DNA of 64,000 bases, from the NCBI GenBank assembly GCA_000320605.2, contig KB445803.1, positions 254,382 to 318,381 of the forward strand. The letters are read 5' to 3'. Positions 26,451 to 37,168 of this stretch are shown here, piece after piece (the stretch's first letter is position 1; every line of letters begins with the position of its first letter). The notes beneath the pieces are model-generated. The model saw nothing but the letters and a program-made list of their open reading frames with translations. It made no database searches and was not told where the DNA came from. This DNA is from Gelatoporia subvermispora B (Eukaryota; Basidiomycota; Agaricomycetes; Polyporales; Gelatoporiaceae). Made by a program: the position numbers and the translations under genes.

Positions 26451-28156
26451 ATGCCGCTCTCACTGCAACACTTCGAGTCGAACCCGGACTTGTACATAGG
26501 ACCCAGTATCGCAAGCTTATTCATCGAGGCAATTGAAACTGGCATCCTGATCAATCAATCGTTCACTTTCTGGGAGCGAGTGGACCGTGAGCGCGCAATT
26601 GTGCGGTTACTTGTGGCATGGGTTACTTGCATGGCTTTGTATGTCGCCACGTGGCTTATCTCCAGACTGATCGCTGATTACTAAATGATGCTATTGCAGC
26701 GTGCAAACGGGATTCTCTTTTTATTCGGTATGGAGGACCTTTGTCCTCAACTTCGGTAATTGGGTGTGCAATCATCAATTTCAACGACTGTGTTCGCATG
26801 TAACGGTCCCGCTGCAGCTTTTGGCCGAGGACTTCTCCTGGGCTGACAGGATACAGTCCACAATGGTGCGTATGAGACGTACCTTTCTGTGTCTTTGGCA
26901 TCTGAACAGACTGCAAGACGGTATCCATGGCATCCCCTGTGAAAGCATTGCTTATATGGCGGTGTTGGACCGTGCGCAACTTTTTATCATTCCCGTCCTC
27001 AAAAAGACATCCCTGACACCTGTTGTAGCTGATACACAAGAACTGGTTTATTCTGGTATGACAGCATATTGCAGCGACAGGACGCTTCTTATCGCCTTGT
27101 TTCCAGGTATCGCTGTCACTGTTCCTTGTGACAGCCACCATATCGAGTATATTGGTCACCGTAGAAACCGTGGGTTTCAGGTTTATCTTGATAACGGACC
27201 CCACCGTTGCCCCGCCTAAGATCCCTGTAAGTTACTAGTATCGAATGAGCTCTAAAAACAATCGGTAAATGACAAGCAACGAACAGCCTGATCCTAGATG
27301 CATGTATTAATTGGCATAAGTCCGCTGGATATCTTCTGACGTATGCGACAGTCATCCTGGCTCTCGTATCCTCGGCTGGTTTGTGAGCTCCCCAAGATGG
27401 CTGGATTGCTGCATATTGAAACGAGCCCGTGTAGTCCTTGACGTGGCCGTCACTGGTATTCGTTAGTGAAAGTATCGTTCCGGCTGTATACATTTTACCT
27501 CACATAAGGTTCTAGTGCTCACTTTCCTCTCACGTTCGAAGCAGCATGTTCTTACGTCCCGAGTACGCCGGGTACATCAGTCCATGATTTAGTGCCGTCG
27601 CGAAACTGATAATAAACATATAGATCTTAAAGCGACTTACGATCCTGATCTGGGAAGCAGCCCTCCCACCATGTGTCTGTGCGATAATGACCACTATCAC
27701 TTACCTTGCTTTGGTAGGTCACGCGCCAGGAAAAGTGCGCGCCTGTCTGACATGGCGGGATAGGTTAACAACAATTATTGGGACCTGACCTTCCAAGCCA
27801 TTCTGGGGAAACTCTACGTTATTTCATTATTTGTGACATTGTGCGTTGTTACTTAGTTGGCATGCGGTATGCTGACCTATGCCTGACGTCGTCAGAAACG
27901 GGCGGTCAGAACTCCAGGACCATGTTCCTGGCTTGTCAACCATCCATGTCTCGAATTTAGCCTGGGTTTCCAGTGGGCCTGTTCGCGTTGATGTATGTCG
28001 TTCGTCCCTTACCATTCGGCCAGGCTGACATCTACGCGTGTCTAGATCTCCGCAAACCCGGAAAGCGAGGCGTCTCAATCTGGCAGCCTGGCAGATCCTG
28101 AGGCCGTCTCAGGTAGCCTGAGAGGGTTGAACACGTTCAACTCCAAGTGTGGATGA
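26451..28156 (+). CDS. DUF6534 membrane protein, copy 1
   Basis: Mushroom-specific seven-helix membrane protein of unknown function. From ATG 26451 (MPLSLQHFESNPDLYIGP) splicing yields SLFIEAIETGILINQSFTFW, VQTGFSFYSVWRTFVLNFGNW, AEDFSWADRIQST, VSMASPVKALLIWRCWT, KNWFILVSLSLFLVTATISS, VLDVAVTGI, LLTFLSRSKQHVLTSRVRR, RLTILIWEAALPPCVCAIMT, VNNNYWDLTFQAILGKLYV, and a hydrophilic tail (LNGRSELQDHVPGLSTIHVS) ending at TGA 28154-28156. About ten GT-AG introns all fit in phase, so the copy looks intact despite no single long frame. It has the same domain order as the copy 1.3 kb downstream, indicating tandem duplication. Roughly 330 residues. Confidence 0.8.
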
Positions 28157-29493
28157 ATATACGGCCTTTATGCAGTTTTCAATGACAACGATAAGCTCTG
28201 TTTTCTTAGCTGCCGCGTACCTCGTCTTGCGCTGTGGCCCTGCCCTCTGAGTCGCCTATTGCGAGTCACTTTGGATTCACAAAACCCGCAGTCTACGACT
28301 CTCACCCGCAACCAATATGAGACCGGACAGTTTTATTCCCTCAGAGAGATCAGCTCTCGGCCTGCATGTAGCCTTTACCTCCATAATATTGCAGGACGTG
28401 ATTCATACCCTACGATGCTGCCCATACGTCTTTGCGTGGCACCATACCGGACCAGAAACCCGATGTCTCGGTCAAAGGCTCCGGTCTCACTGTGTATGAT
28501 TCAGGCCAATTGTGATGCCCAGGCTCTGCATATGCTAAGGTCAAGGACAGATGGGATCTCTATAATTACATGCATCATCGATTGTGCTGGGCAGATAGCT
28601 ACTGGTCGAAGTCGGAGTTTGGTACGGGGAAAATACATACGGACTAGCCATAGGCGAGTTCCTTGGAGTTTCAATAGGCTCACTCTCGGTTTCCCCGATT
28701 GCCTTCCTTTCCTAAGGTGGTATGTACGCACCGTCTAGCGCGAAAACGCCACATTACTGTATCGTGCGTATTTCGAGCACGCTTAGCTGTTCTCTGTGGA
28801 ACCCCACTAGGCTTCAAGTCGGAACTGCTCTAGTTCTCCTATTAAGTGCCCCAAGCCTGCTCTATACTAGATCACTCGGGGCCCGAAACTTTGTACATTG
28901 AGGAACGTGCATCCGCAGCGCCTCTGTCGATCTCGGGCGCGATCTCGGGCGCGATCTCAGGCGCAGTCGAACGTACCGACTGAGGATTTAGCGCGGCACA
29001 TGCGGTCTTGTCTCAAGCCTAAGAGGCTAAGCCCGACAGAACGGAGACTGCACGACATACGCAACACGATTTGCTGTCCCGTCGGCCGGCGCTGTAGCAT
29101 CTCACCATAAACGACCTAGCACAGCTCACGTGCCGGGGAATCCCAGGGAGGATAGCGCGAAAACCGGCAGATGGAGACTTCCACCGATGTATTGGCATGG
29201 AAATCCAGACCCTAGTGAGGTAACCCTGTTCCGAAGCTTGCTCAATATCACGCGTTTCCACTCTATATGAATTTCGAGAGAATTTCTCGCGGTTGTCTAC
29301 GCCTTTACTATATCTATGGACATGTTCGAATTTGCCTCTCTCACCGCTCTGCCGCTGAAAGGCACTCAAAGTGCTGTACGAATGCGCTCCAGCCCCGCCG
29401 TCAACGGAGGTGAGTCGTTCCTCTCTTTGATCAGCGACGGAACTGAGAAGCCGACAGATAACAGGTGCTGGAGTCGTCATATGTAAAGCCACG
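28157..29493. other. Spacer between DUF6534 copies
   Basis: This 1.3-kb spacer carries the 3' end of copy 1 and the promoter of copy 2. It includes a three-unit 12-bp tandem repeat (28928-28963). Short frames such as 28259-28738 plus show no recognisable protein. Confidence 0.4.
28928..28963. repeat. Tandem repeat, 12 bp x 3
   Basis: Three adjacent copies of CGATCTCGGGCG, the third with one change (CGATCTCAGGCG). It lies in non-coding DNA upstream of the second DUF6534 gene. Confidence 0.8.
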
Positions 29494-31250
29494 ATGCCGA
29501 TTTCGTTAGGCAATTTAGAAGCATACCCTACCGCATTCATGGGTCCCAACATCACAGGCCTGTTTATACAGGCAATTGAAATGGGCATCCTGATCAACCA
29601 AGGGCTTACGTTCCTCGAACACGTCGCTGAGCGCGAGCGCCTCGTAGTGCGGTTGCTTGCTGCATTCGTGATGGTCATAGCTACGTGAGACGTCTTGCCT
29701 ATGTGCTTCAGGCGACGCACTGTTGACTCTGTTGACTTCTTCAGCCTGCAGACGGGTCTCGGTTTCTTCTCGGCGTGGAGAATCTTCGTTCTCAACTTCG
29801 GCAACTGGGTAAGACTTTGCGCCTTAACGGAGTTTCGGAATGCTCGACTGACCATGTGATGTCGATTGTAGCCTATCGCTGAGAACTTTTCCTGGGCTGA
29901 CCGGATACAGTCTACGACAGTATGTCAACAGTGTTTAGGCAGATGATACACGCGGCTGACGAGACACCACTCATAGACCGTGTGCATGGCTGCACCTGTC
30001 CAATCGTTCCTCATATGGCGGTGTTGGACTGTGAGTGAGACCGATGATGTGATCGAATACTACTCAAAAGTGCCAAAGCTCATGAACAGGAGCTGGCTAG
30101 TCTTGGTGCGTTGTATTAATTTCATGTAGGATCCATCAGCTTAATCGAGGACAGACTCCCTTGTCACTGATCCTACTGGCATCTGTAATATCAAGCACAA
30201 TCGTTACTTCAGAGGCCCTACAGATTCAATTCAGCGTTATAACAGATCCTACAGCAGTGTTGCCGGATCTCCCTGTGCGTACCATGGTCCATAGCCGTCA
30301 GAATCATGATCACAAGAAGCTACTCATACTCATTTTGAACATGGGATCTCAGCCTAATATCACATGTGCGTTCATATATACTGCCCAGATACTGCCCAGT
30401 ACATATACTTAATGAGATGATGTAGTTATCTTGGCTCTGACATGCTCAGCTGGTAAGCATAAGAGGTACTCAAGGCAGCCAAGCGTACTCAGTCTGATCC
30501 ACAGTTCTTGACGTGGCTGTTACCGGGATTCGTGAGTATTTCATCCAATCCGCCCTGTCACCAATAGTTCAGGGTGCTGATTGATGTAATGCTCCCGCAG
30601 TTCTCTTCTTTCTTTGGCGCTCGAAGCAAAACGTGGTCTCGTCTCGATTCCGTCGAGTACGTGATTCCCCCTGGGAGGAAGATGCTCCCTGATGCAGCGA
30701 GGTTAGATATTGAAGCGTTTGACGATGCTCGTGTGGGAAGCGGCACTTCCGCCATGTATTTGTGCAATATGTACGGTTGTCACATATCTGTTATTGGTGA
30801 GTTTCATTCTCTCGCTTGCGCTTTAGGTCTTCAATTAACTTGTTCCAGGTCAATGACGACTATTGGGACCTCATGTTCCAAGCGATATTGGGGAAGCTCT
30901 ACGTAATCTCGCTGTTTGTTACGATGTACGTTGGAATTCCCTCGGGTGCCGCGTGCCGAGGCTCATTCATGCCGCCGTAGAAATGGACGTGCTGAGCTTC
31001 AAAACGCTCCGGTGATGACCACCGGTCAATTGTCAGATGTGGTGTGGCCTGCGAGCAACCCTATCCATGTCAGCGTACGTCCATTCTTGCTCATGTCTAG
31101 ATTAAGTAGTTGACACATAGTCTGGAGCAGATCTCGGCGCATCCAGATGGCCCAGTATCTCACAACAGCACGCAGTCAGAAATCGTGACCCCGGGTACGT
31201 TGCATCCCTCGCCGATGGGACTGTCGCTGGACCTGGATAAGCACGGATGA
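29494..31250 (+). CDS. DUF6534 membrane protein, copy 2
   Basis: Paralogue of the gene at 26451-28156. ATG 29494 starts MPISLGNLEAYPTAFMGPN, followed by GLFIQAIEMGILINQGLTFL, LQTGLGFFSAWRIFVLNFGN, ENFSWADRIQST, VCMAAPVQSFLIWRCWT, TPLSLILLASVISSTIV, VLDVAVTGI, LFFLWRSKQNVVSSRFRR, LTMLVWEAALPPCICAICT, VNDDYWDLMFQAILGKLYV, INGRAELQNAPVMTTGQLSD and a soluble tail ending at TGA 31248-31250. All joins use GT-AG introns of about 45-75 nt and keep phase. Compared with copy 1 the helices are conserved while the N-terminus and tail have diverged, so the duplication is not recent. Function is unknown; a receptor- or channel-like role has not been shown for this family. Confidence 0.82.
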
Positions 31251-33412
31251 CTCCGCAACTCCAGGATCACTATACCCACCTGACGAGATCGCTGTCCATA
31301 CCGCTCCGCTCACTGCTCTGCCCCGGACTACCTGTCACTAAGTGCTTACTATCTTGTTGCCGATGTGAAGGCCATGGCCCATGGTACACGCTATTCGACA
31401 TACAATGTACTAACCATCAGATTGTAAACGTTAGGGAAGTAAATGAGCCCTGCTGGCATCCAGTGTTCTGATACGACGTGCCGCGGAGTAAGGAGAGTCG
31501 AGCGCGTCTGAGTCCATTGCGGGGCAACGTGCGCTTGATAACGGCATCCCCAAGTGGATCCATGAGCCGTCGAGGCCATACAATTCGCAAATTCCGGAAC
31601 CGTTATGCCATTCGTATATGTATGCCGATCCCGTTCGTTCGGTTCCGAGGCGCCGTAGGCCATGTGCGCGCATCTTCAATCGCAGGACCGAAACTTTATC
31701 GGCATGTGCGCCGCTCTGGCATCTGCTACGGAGTCGTCGGCTGCACACCGCTGAGCCACGAAGGGCTCGTCCTCGACATTATCTCCGTGATCTCGAAGAG
31801 GGTCGCTGAATACTGACTGCAAAGTGGTGCTTTGTGCTGAACCCAGCAAGTTCTCTCGCTCTCGGGCCAAGGGTCGCCGCCTCCGCGACAGTTCAGGTGA
31901 AGTAATACCATTGTTCCGAATATTGTCATCCTGGACGGCGTGAAGGCACTTAGTTTTTGCGTTGTTTGCATTGTCTGCATTCTTCGGTAAAAGGCGCAAA
32001 CGGGTAAGATCCAACCGACTTCCATGTGCAATCCGCAAAAGACCTGAAGGAAAGGAGCAGTCAGTTTGACTGCAATTCTGCGGGATCACGGCTTTAGTGA
32101 TATCATGGACGTTGTTTCTTTACAGCCTGCTTGCTCAATGACGCAATGCGGGTAGCGCGACATCCGGAGCGAATAGAGCTTTGTGACTGTGAGTGCTGCG
32201 ATGAGTAAAAAAGTAATCAGAAGGGCATAGTCTCGGACGTTTACGGGCTGAAACCGCCAACATCTGGAGTTTCCGATCCTTAGATGAGATTGAGCGATTC
32301 CAAGCTCTAATACAAGCTATAGGAAGACTATATGTACTCCACTTCATCCGGTGGCCCACGCCGCACAGCGCTCCGTGAGCTAACCCCTTGCATCAGAAAG
32401 CGGTCGCATTTCCATGTTGAGATGAACATGCCCATCTGACTGGTGAAGAGAGGACGATAAACCGCACAGCCTGACTTGGATTTTGTCTGGACTTGAGCGC
32501 CGCCGTAGATGGTCTAACAACCACTTGTTGGGGAACCGCGTCGGCGTGCTCCGCCCAGTTGCGCTGTAACAGCCAACACCATCCGTCAGATTTGAAGCAG
32601 GCGAGGGGATGAGACGTATGGTATCAGGGTGACCGAGTGCCCGAATTGCCATCCGTGGGTGTCGAGAAACGTCGCGGGCGCCATTTGTCAGCGTGAGAAA
32701 CGGAGGTAGGGAGCACATGCTATGGAAGCTGTCGAATGTCACTGCCGCCGTGACTGATGTGGGCTGTTGTGCGGAGTATACAGCCCAAGCCCTCCTTGTT
32801 TCTGCGACGAGTGCTGGCTACCGAGAGTGAGTCTGTTGTGGGCGAGCGAGACGAGACGGTAACGCGAGCGCCGCACGATGTGATACAATAATACATACAA
32901 TAGAATGAGATGCAACATCGGCTGGCCGTTGTTGCCTTCGAAGTCAAGCCGGATGGCGTCTGATACCCACTGTGTGGTGATGACGTGACCTCCGTGCATC
33001 TACTGCGCACTTTGTCCGTCAATTTGCATGAACGGGAGCCTGGTGCCTCGCGAACTGTCAGTCGGCAGCACGGCGCACCAGTACGCCCTCGTAAAGCACC
33101 ACATTCTCGCGAATATAGGTACGATCCCGATAGAAGCTACGAGAGCAGATCCTGCATAAGAAGGATCCACCGGCTGCTCAGCCCACCCAAGCTTTTGGTC
33201 TTAGGCCCCTGCCTTTCACGCGCATGCGCAGTGACGACGTTGTTTCGGCGAGAAGCTGGAGACAAAATCACGTCGAAATAAGACGCAGAAGTAGCTGGTG
33301 ATTTTTGTTCTCTTTCTTGGGCCTTGTGCTGGATAAGGGGGTCAATGCCCAATATGTGGTTGATGGGAAAAGGGGACACCGCCACGAAGGCTCGGCTCGG
33401 CGGCTCGGCGGC
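31251..33412. other. Gene-poor stretch, 2.2 kb
   Basis: No supported gene. A minus-strand segment near 32880-32999 reads HGGHVITTQWVSDAI, faintly like a BRCT strand, but no domain continues around it. Other frames are short and motif-free. Confidence 0.4.
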
Positions 33413-33419
33413 ATAAATA
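33413..33419 (+). promoter_or_regulatory. TATA box
   Basis: GGCATAAATATGG sits in GC-rich sequence, followed about 45-75 bp downstream by a pyrimidine-rich tract (33466-33500, CTTCATTGCCCCTGCCTCCC). This TATA plus CT-tract arrangement is the classic start region of highly expressed filamentous fungal genes and points to the plus-strand reading at 33683. Confidence 0.55.
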
Positions 33420-33682
33420 TGGCTCCGCGCATGCGTCGTCTGACGAGACGTCTTTCTTCCATTGTCCAGCCTTCATTGCCCCTGCCTCCCCCTTATCTTA
33501 CATATACATATACCTCGGATTAACCAGCTTGCAACGACGCCCTTGCTTCTTGTGTGCTGCACCTTGCAATAATACTCGTTGAGCTGGTCTGAACGTCTGC
33601 AAACCGCCGATCCCGCACATCCTCCGAATTCAGACCCCTCGCGTCCTTGTAATCCTCGGAAATACCACTGAGGACGTCAAAC

Positions 33683-34366
33683 ATGGCCGTTTCTTCATAC
33701 CGTGTCCACGCTACACACAACGCCTTGGGCGGGTCATCCTTTGCGTCGCAAGCAGCCTCCTTCACACACCTACCAAATGTCTCCTTCAGCTCGTACAGCT
33801 CCCGCCAGGGACGGGGCTCGCAGCTCTCCGTGCTTGCAACACGCACAAATGCAGCATATGGCAGGGGGCCCTCGCCCTCGTCTTTGTCGTCGTCGCCGGC
33901 TGCAATACCCGTGACACGTACCCGCCGAGGGTCTGTGCGTATCCCGACACCGACGCCCGTCCCTTCGCCCGTCGCGACCCGCCGACCGCCACCACCGCCA
34001 CCACGCTCGTCGGGCCCGAGTCTCCAAGATCCCTTTGCAGACCAGCCCCTCCGTCCGCAGGTCGGCCACGTCCGCTCCGCGCACTCGGCGCCTCCGCTTA
34101 TCGCCTCGCGGACACGTATCCCATCCGTATCAGCGCCCGCCGCGCCGCCGCCGGGGCTCGAGCCGGCCGAACTCGTCAGCACCAGCACATGCACGGTGCC
34201 TGAATCGAAGGACCCACGCGGCCGTTTCGTGGCGAACGCGTTGCTAAATAGGAGTAACGGGAAGCCAATGAGGCGGCGCTTGAGCGACGAGGGCGAGCTG
34301 GAGGTTCCGGTGGCGAGGACATATGTGAGGAGCAGGCTCTCGCGTGCTGTTCCCCTGGAGAGCTGA
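33683..34366 (+). CDS. Ser/Pro-rich hypothetical protein
   Basis: A 227-codon intronless frame beginning MAVSSYRVHATHNALGGSSF. I do not recognise the family. It has a central Pro/Arg-rich disordered segment (PIPTPTPVPSPVATRRPPPP-like) and a basic C-terminus (RGRFVANALLNRSNGKPMRR, then LSRAVPLES). The end with FVANALLNR and VRSRLS looks like a short conserved motif of small basidiomycete proteins, but this is inference. The minus strand is open over a longer span (33520-34668), so the strand choice rests on the TATA box and CT tract upstream on plus and on the better amino acid composition of this frame. Confidence 0.45.
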   Translation: MAVSSYRVHATHNALGGSSFASQAASFTHLPNVSFSSYSSRQGRGSQLSVLATRTNAAYGRGPSPSSLSSSPAAIPVTRTRRGSVRIPTPTPVPSPVATRRPPPPPPRSSGPSLQDPFADQPLRPQVGHVRSAHSAPPLIASRTRIPSVSAPAAPPPGLEPAELVSTSTCTVPESKDPRGRFVANALLNRSNGKPMRRRLSDEGELEVPVARTYVRSRLSRAVPLES

Positions 34367-36397
34367 GTGCGAGCGCGTGGAGAATGTCTATATAGGCCGA
34401 TGAAGCACACCTGGGCGCAGATCTTCCGGCGGGACTGGACGGAGTAATTCTCTTCTTCGTTTGGTGCCAGATACCTCACTCCTTGCATGACCTTCTCTTC
34501 CTCTTCTCTTTCCCTTCTCTGTCTGCATCGCACTGCTCTCTTCCTCTCGTATCGCATATTGTTTACGAAACTTACATGTCTGTAGACCCCCGCATTGACC
34601 ACTAGATCTCTCAGCTTTCTATCTCCGCGTCTGTTGTAATATGTAACTCTATATCTGGTGGCTGACACTCAGCTCCATGGGTTCTTAGGTCGAATTATTT
34701 GATTATACTTTGTGTTCTATTCACTGTGTGTAAGACATCCGTGGAAGGTTGTGTGGAGCATGAACATGCACGAACGGCGAACTTGATGAACGGAGCAAAG
34801 TCTTCTAGCACCTGGCCACCGGACCGAGTGGCTGAACTTGCCACACAGGATGGAACTAAGCCGCCTGTAAGGCGTTACGTTAACTTGGTGGCAGGACGAC
34901 TCGATTTGAATCACATCCTCAAGTCACGTTTGCTTGTATTCCTACTGGAATATGTCTGCACATAGGCTCTCTAATACGATTACAGGATATGGGTGCATGC
35001 AGACAAGTGGCTGAGAGCATTTCGAAGACCCTGCTTGACGCTGACAACGATTATACAGTATTAGGTCTGCAAGGCCTTCCCTCATGCAATCGATAATGAT
35101 CCTGCCTTGCACTACAGGACTGAGCTGACCGTATCTTGCCGTAAAGATAATCTCCACCGCAAGCTTCCTATACCTGAACGTCGCGCAAAGTTGTAACAGT
35201 ATCAAGACGCATGGGGACAGTAACACGATTCTCATATTCCTCATATCGGCACTGTCTTGTGAAGATGAGGTGTTGAGGCTTCAGCGCGGTTCCTGGGTTG
35301 AATTTGAAGAAGGGTCCTGCTTTGAGGTCTTCGTGATACGACTTTCGTCGAAGTTGCGAGCTACCCCGGACTATAGGACTTCGTTTGCGAATCAGCTGAC
35401 GAAACGCTCGTTGTAGTGGATGCATGCCGAACCGACTCGCTTTATAATCGGACACGATACTACATTTCTTCCTTCCTGAGGCTAGATCTCATTTGCAGTT
35501 GAATAATCATTACATCAATGTCGCAAGCTATATCTCAGTGCCGTGAAGATCGACACAGAGAAGACCATCGACCAGCCTAAAGATTTTGAGAACCTGGTTT
35601 TCTTAGGGTACACGTTCCACTTCTCGTCGACGATGCCTAGTGCAGTCTTCACAGATCTCCCAAAGCTCGCACCTCCAGTATCTGTCAGAACATCATCAGT
35701 TGAAGACTTCGCACCATTCTTTCACACACTGGGCCGGGATGTACTGATAATGCTTAATCTCAAGATTTTCCTTCCTGCGACTGGTAGAATCGGTATACGC
35801 TTACAGGTCTCGTCAATCTAAGCAATATAAAAGAATTGTGCAGCACAGAGTGCTCCAGTAGATCATTCACGGATGCAGGCGCAAGAGTACCCTGCAATCA
35901 AATGCTCTGCCTATTTGCTCAGGTGGAGGTGCCACTCCCTCCCGACTTTGATCAGCTCGATTGGATGAACTACATTGATGCAAGTGAAGATGCTATCATC
36001 ATTGTAGCAAACGTATGCAGCACTCGTCTTTGTCAGAGACGTACCTAATCTGGGCATCTTCTTTAAGGATACAATATCTCGTTAACTCCTGACGAGAGAT
36101 CGAGTACCAGCAATACTGTAGTATCTACTGACGCGTCGCAGAGTGGTCCGTTCGTCTTGGTCGTGCTGTACGTGTTGTCGGAGATTGATAACGAGTTACG
36201 CTTTATGTTGTGCCATGTTAATGCCTGTATGATGCAATACGGGACCGCTCAGAGTGAAAGTGTGGTTCACTTATGCGTTATCGAGGTGAAATATCAAGAC
36301 ATGATAACGGCGTGTCTTCAGCACTTGATCAGCCACTGCGAACAAATATTTGCTACTTTGCATGCGGGAGAGACAGGACCCCGGTATATCCCCCAAG
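34367..36397. other. Stretch with weak open frames, possible decayed gene
   Basis: No firm model. On plus, pieces at 35543-35821 (DLPKLAPPVSVRTSSVEDFA), 35930-36010 (VEVPLPPDFDQLDWMNYID) and 36140-36380 (SGPFVLVVLYVLSEIDNEL) look protein-like and could be exons of a hypothetical gene. On minus, 34942-35455 has two overlapping 95-100-codon frames (MSDYKASRFGMHPLQRAFRQ). None carries a family motif I recognise. A gene ruined by mutation is as likely as a live one. Confidence 0.25.
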
Positions 36398-37044
36398 ATG
36401 TTAGATCCAAATTTACCTCATTTGGGACGTTCTTGTCCGCACAAGTTTCGGCCGTTTTTGTCCGCATCAGGATCGAACCTACCCTAGAGGGGTCGTTTTT
36501 GTCCGCATGATTGATCTAACCTTAGAAAATCGCCAGAATTAGTAAGAAATCCAAGAAAAATTTCCCGCGTTCGCGGGGCCGAACCCTACGTGGTTCACCG
36601 GGTCACCACCCTCCCAACCCACTGAAATTTCTTCCAAGAGCTATACGGGCGCTATTCCGGAACCGAGTAGCACATTCGGTCAGTAATCGGTCGAGACACG
36701 ACCACAACTCAGATCAGACGACGTGAGCAAAACCAAGCGCAGATACAGCTTAAAGCAATATAATTTCTATAGACGTTGGATCAGCGGAGACATTACTCGG
36801 GCAAGAATGTGGATCCTCCCGGGCGTCGAGTCGCAGTAGGCTGTACCATAGCACATCCGAGCCGGCTGCGCGGGAGCGCAGCCATTTTTATCCGCATCCA
36901 GTATCTTACCTCGGCCTCCCTAACCCGGTTTTATCCACACAAAATATCGAAACATAGGTCGAAATTGAGGGCATTTTTGTCCGCATAAGGATCTAACCTC
37001 AGGCCATTTTGACCCCCATTTTTGTCCGCACCAGGATCTAACAT
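36398..37044. repeat. Repeat block with 11-bp terminal inverted repeats
   Basis: The block is bounded by ATGTTAGATCC (36398-36408) and its exact complement GGATCTAACAT (37034-37044). Inside are six or seven degenerate copies of TTTTTGTCCGCA, most followed by AGGATCTAACCT or a variant: about 36430-36441, 36455-36480, 36496-36523, 36884-36911, 36928-36942, 36971-37000 and 37017-37044. The centre (36540-36880) is unique sequence with a CCCGCGTTCGCGGGG palindrome near 36564. The arrangement suggests a small non-autonomous mobile element or a fossil satellite. No transposase frame is present. Confidence 0.6.
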
Positions 37045-37168
37045 AGTAGGCGCTTATGCCGGGGTCCTGGAGAGACGCGGGAACAGTCACATGATTTTCT
37101 GAACAGTGCACACTGCGAACATTGAACCATAACTTTGAATCGACTTCGGTGGTTCTACATCTACCACG

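Noticed and set aside
29019..29855. 278-codon open frame on minus
   Set aside because: It is antisense to the well-supported first exons of DUF6534 copy 2; its sequence has no motif.
32880..32999. BRCT-like phrase HGGHVITTQWVSDAI on minus
   Set aside because: Only one strand-helix piece is seen; flanking frames contain no other BRCT elements.
33520..34668. 382-codon open frame on minus
   Set aside because: Core promoter signals and composition favour the plus-strand gene; it lacks a recognisable family and is Gly/Arg-rich as expected of the complement of a Ser/Pro-rich gene.
36560..36630. Possible tRNA-derived (SINE-like) sequence in the centre of the repeat block
   Set aside because: GGGTTCGG-like and GTGGTTCACC pieces are present on minus but no A-box/B-box pair with tRNA spacing and no cloverleaf can be formed.
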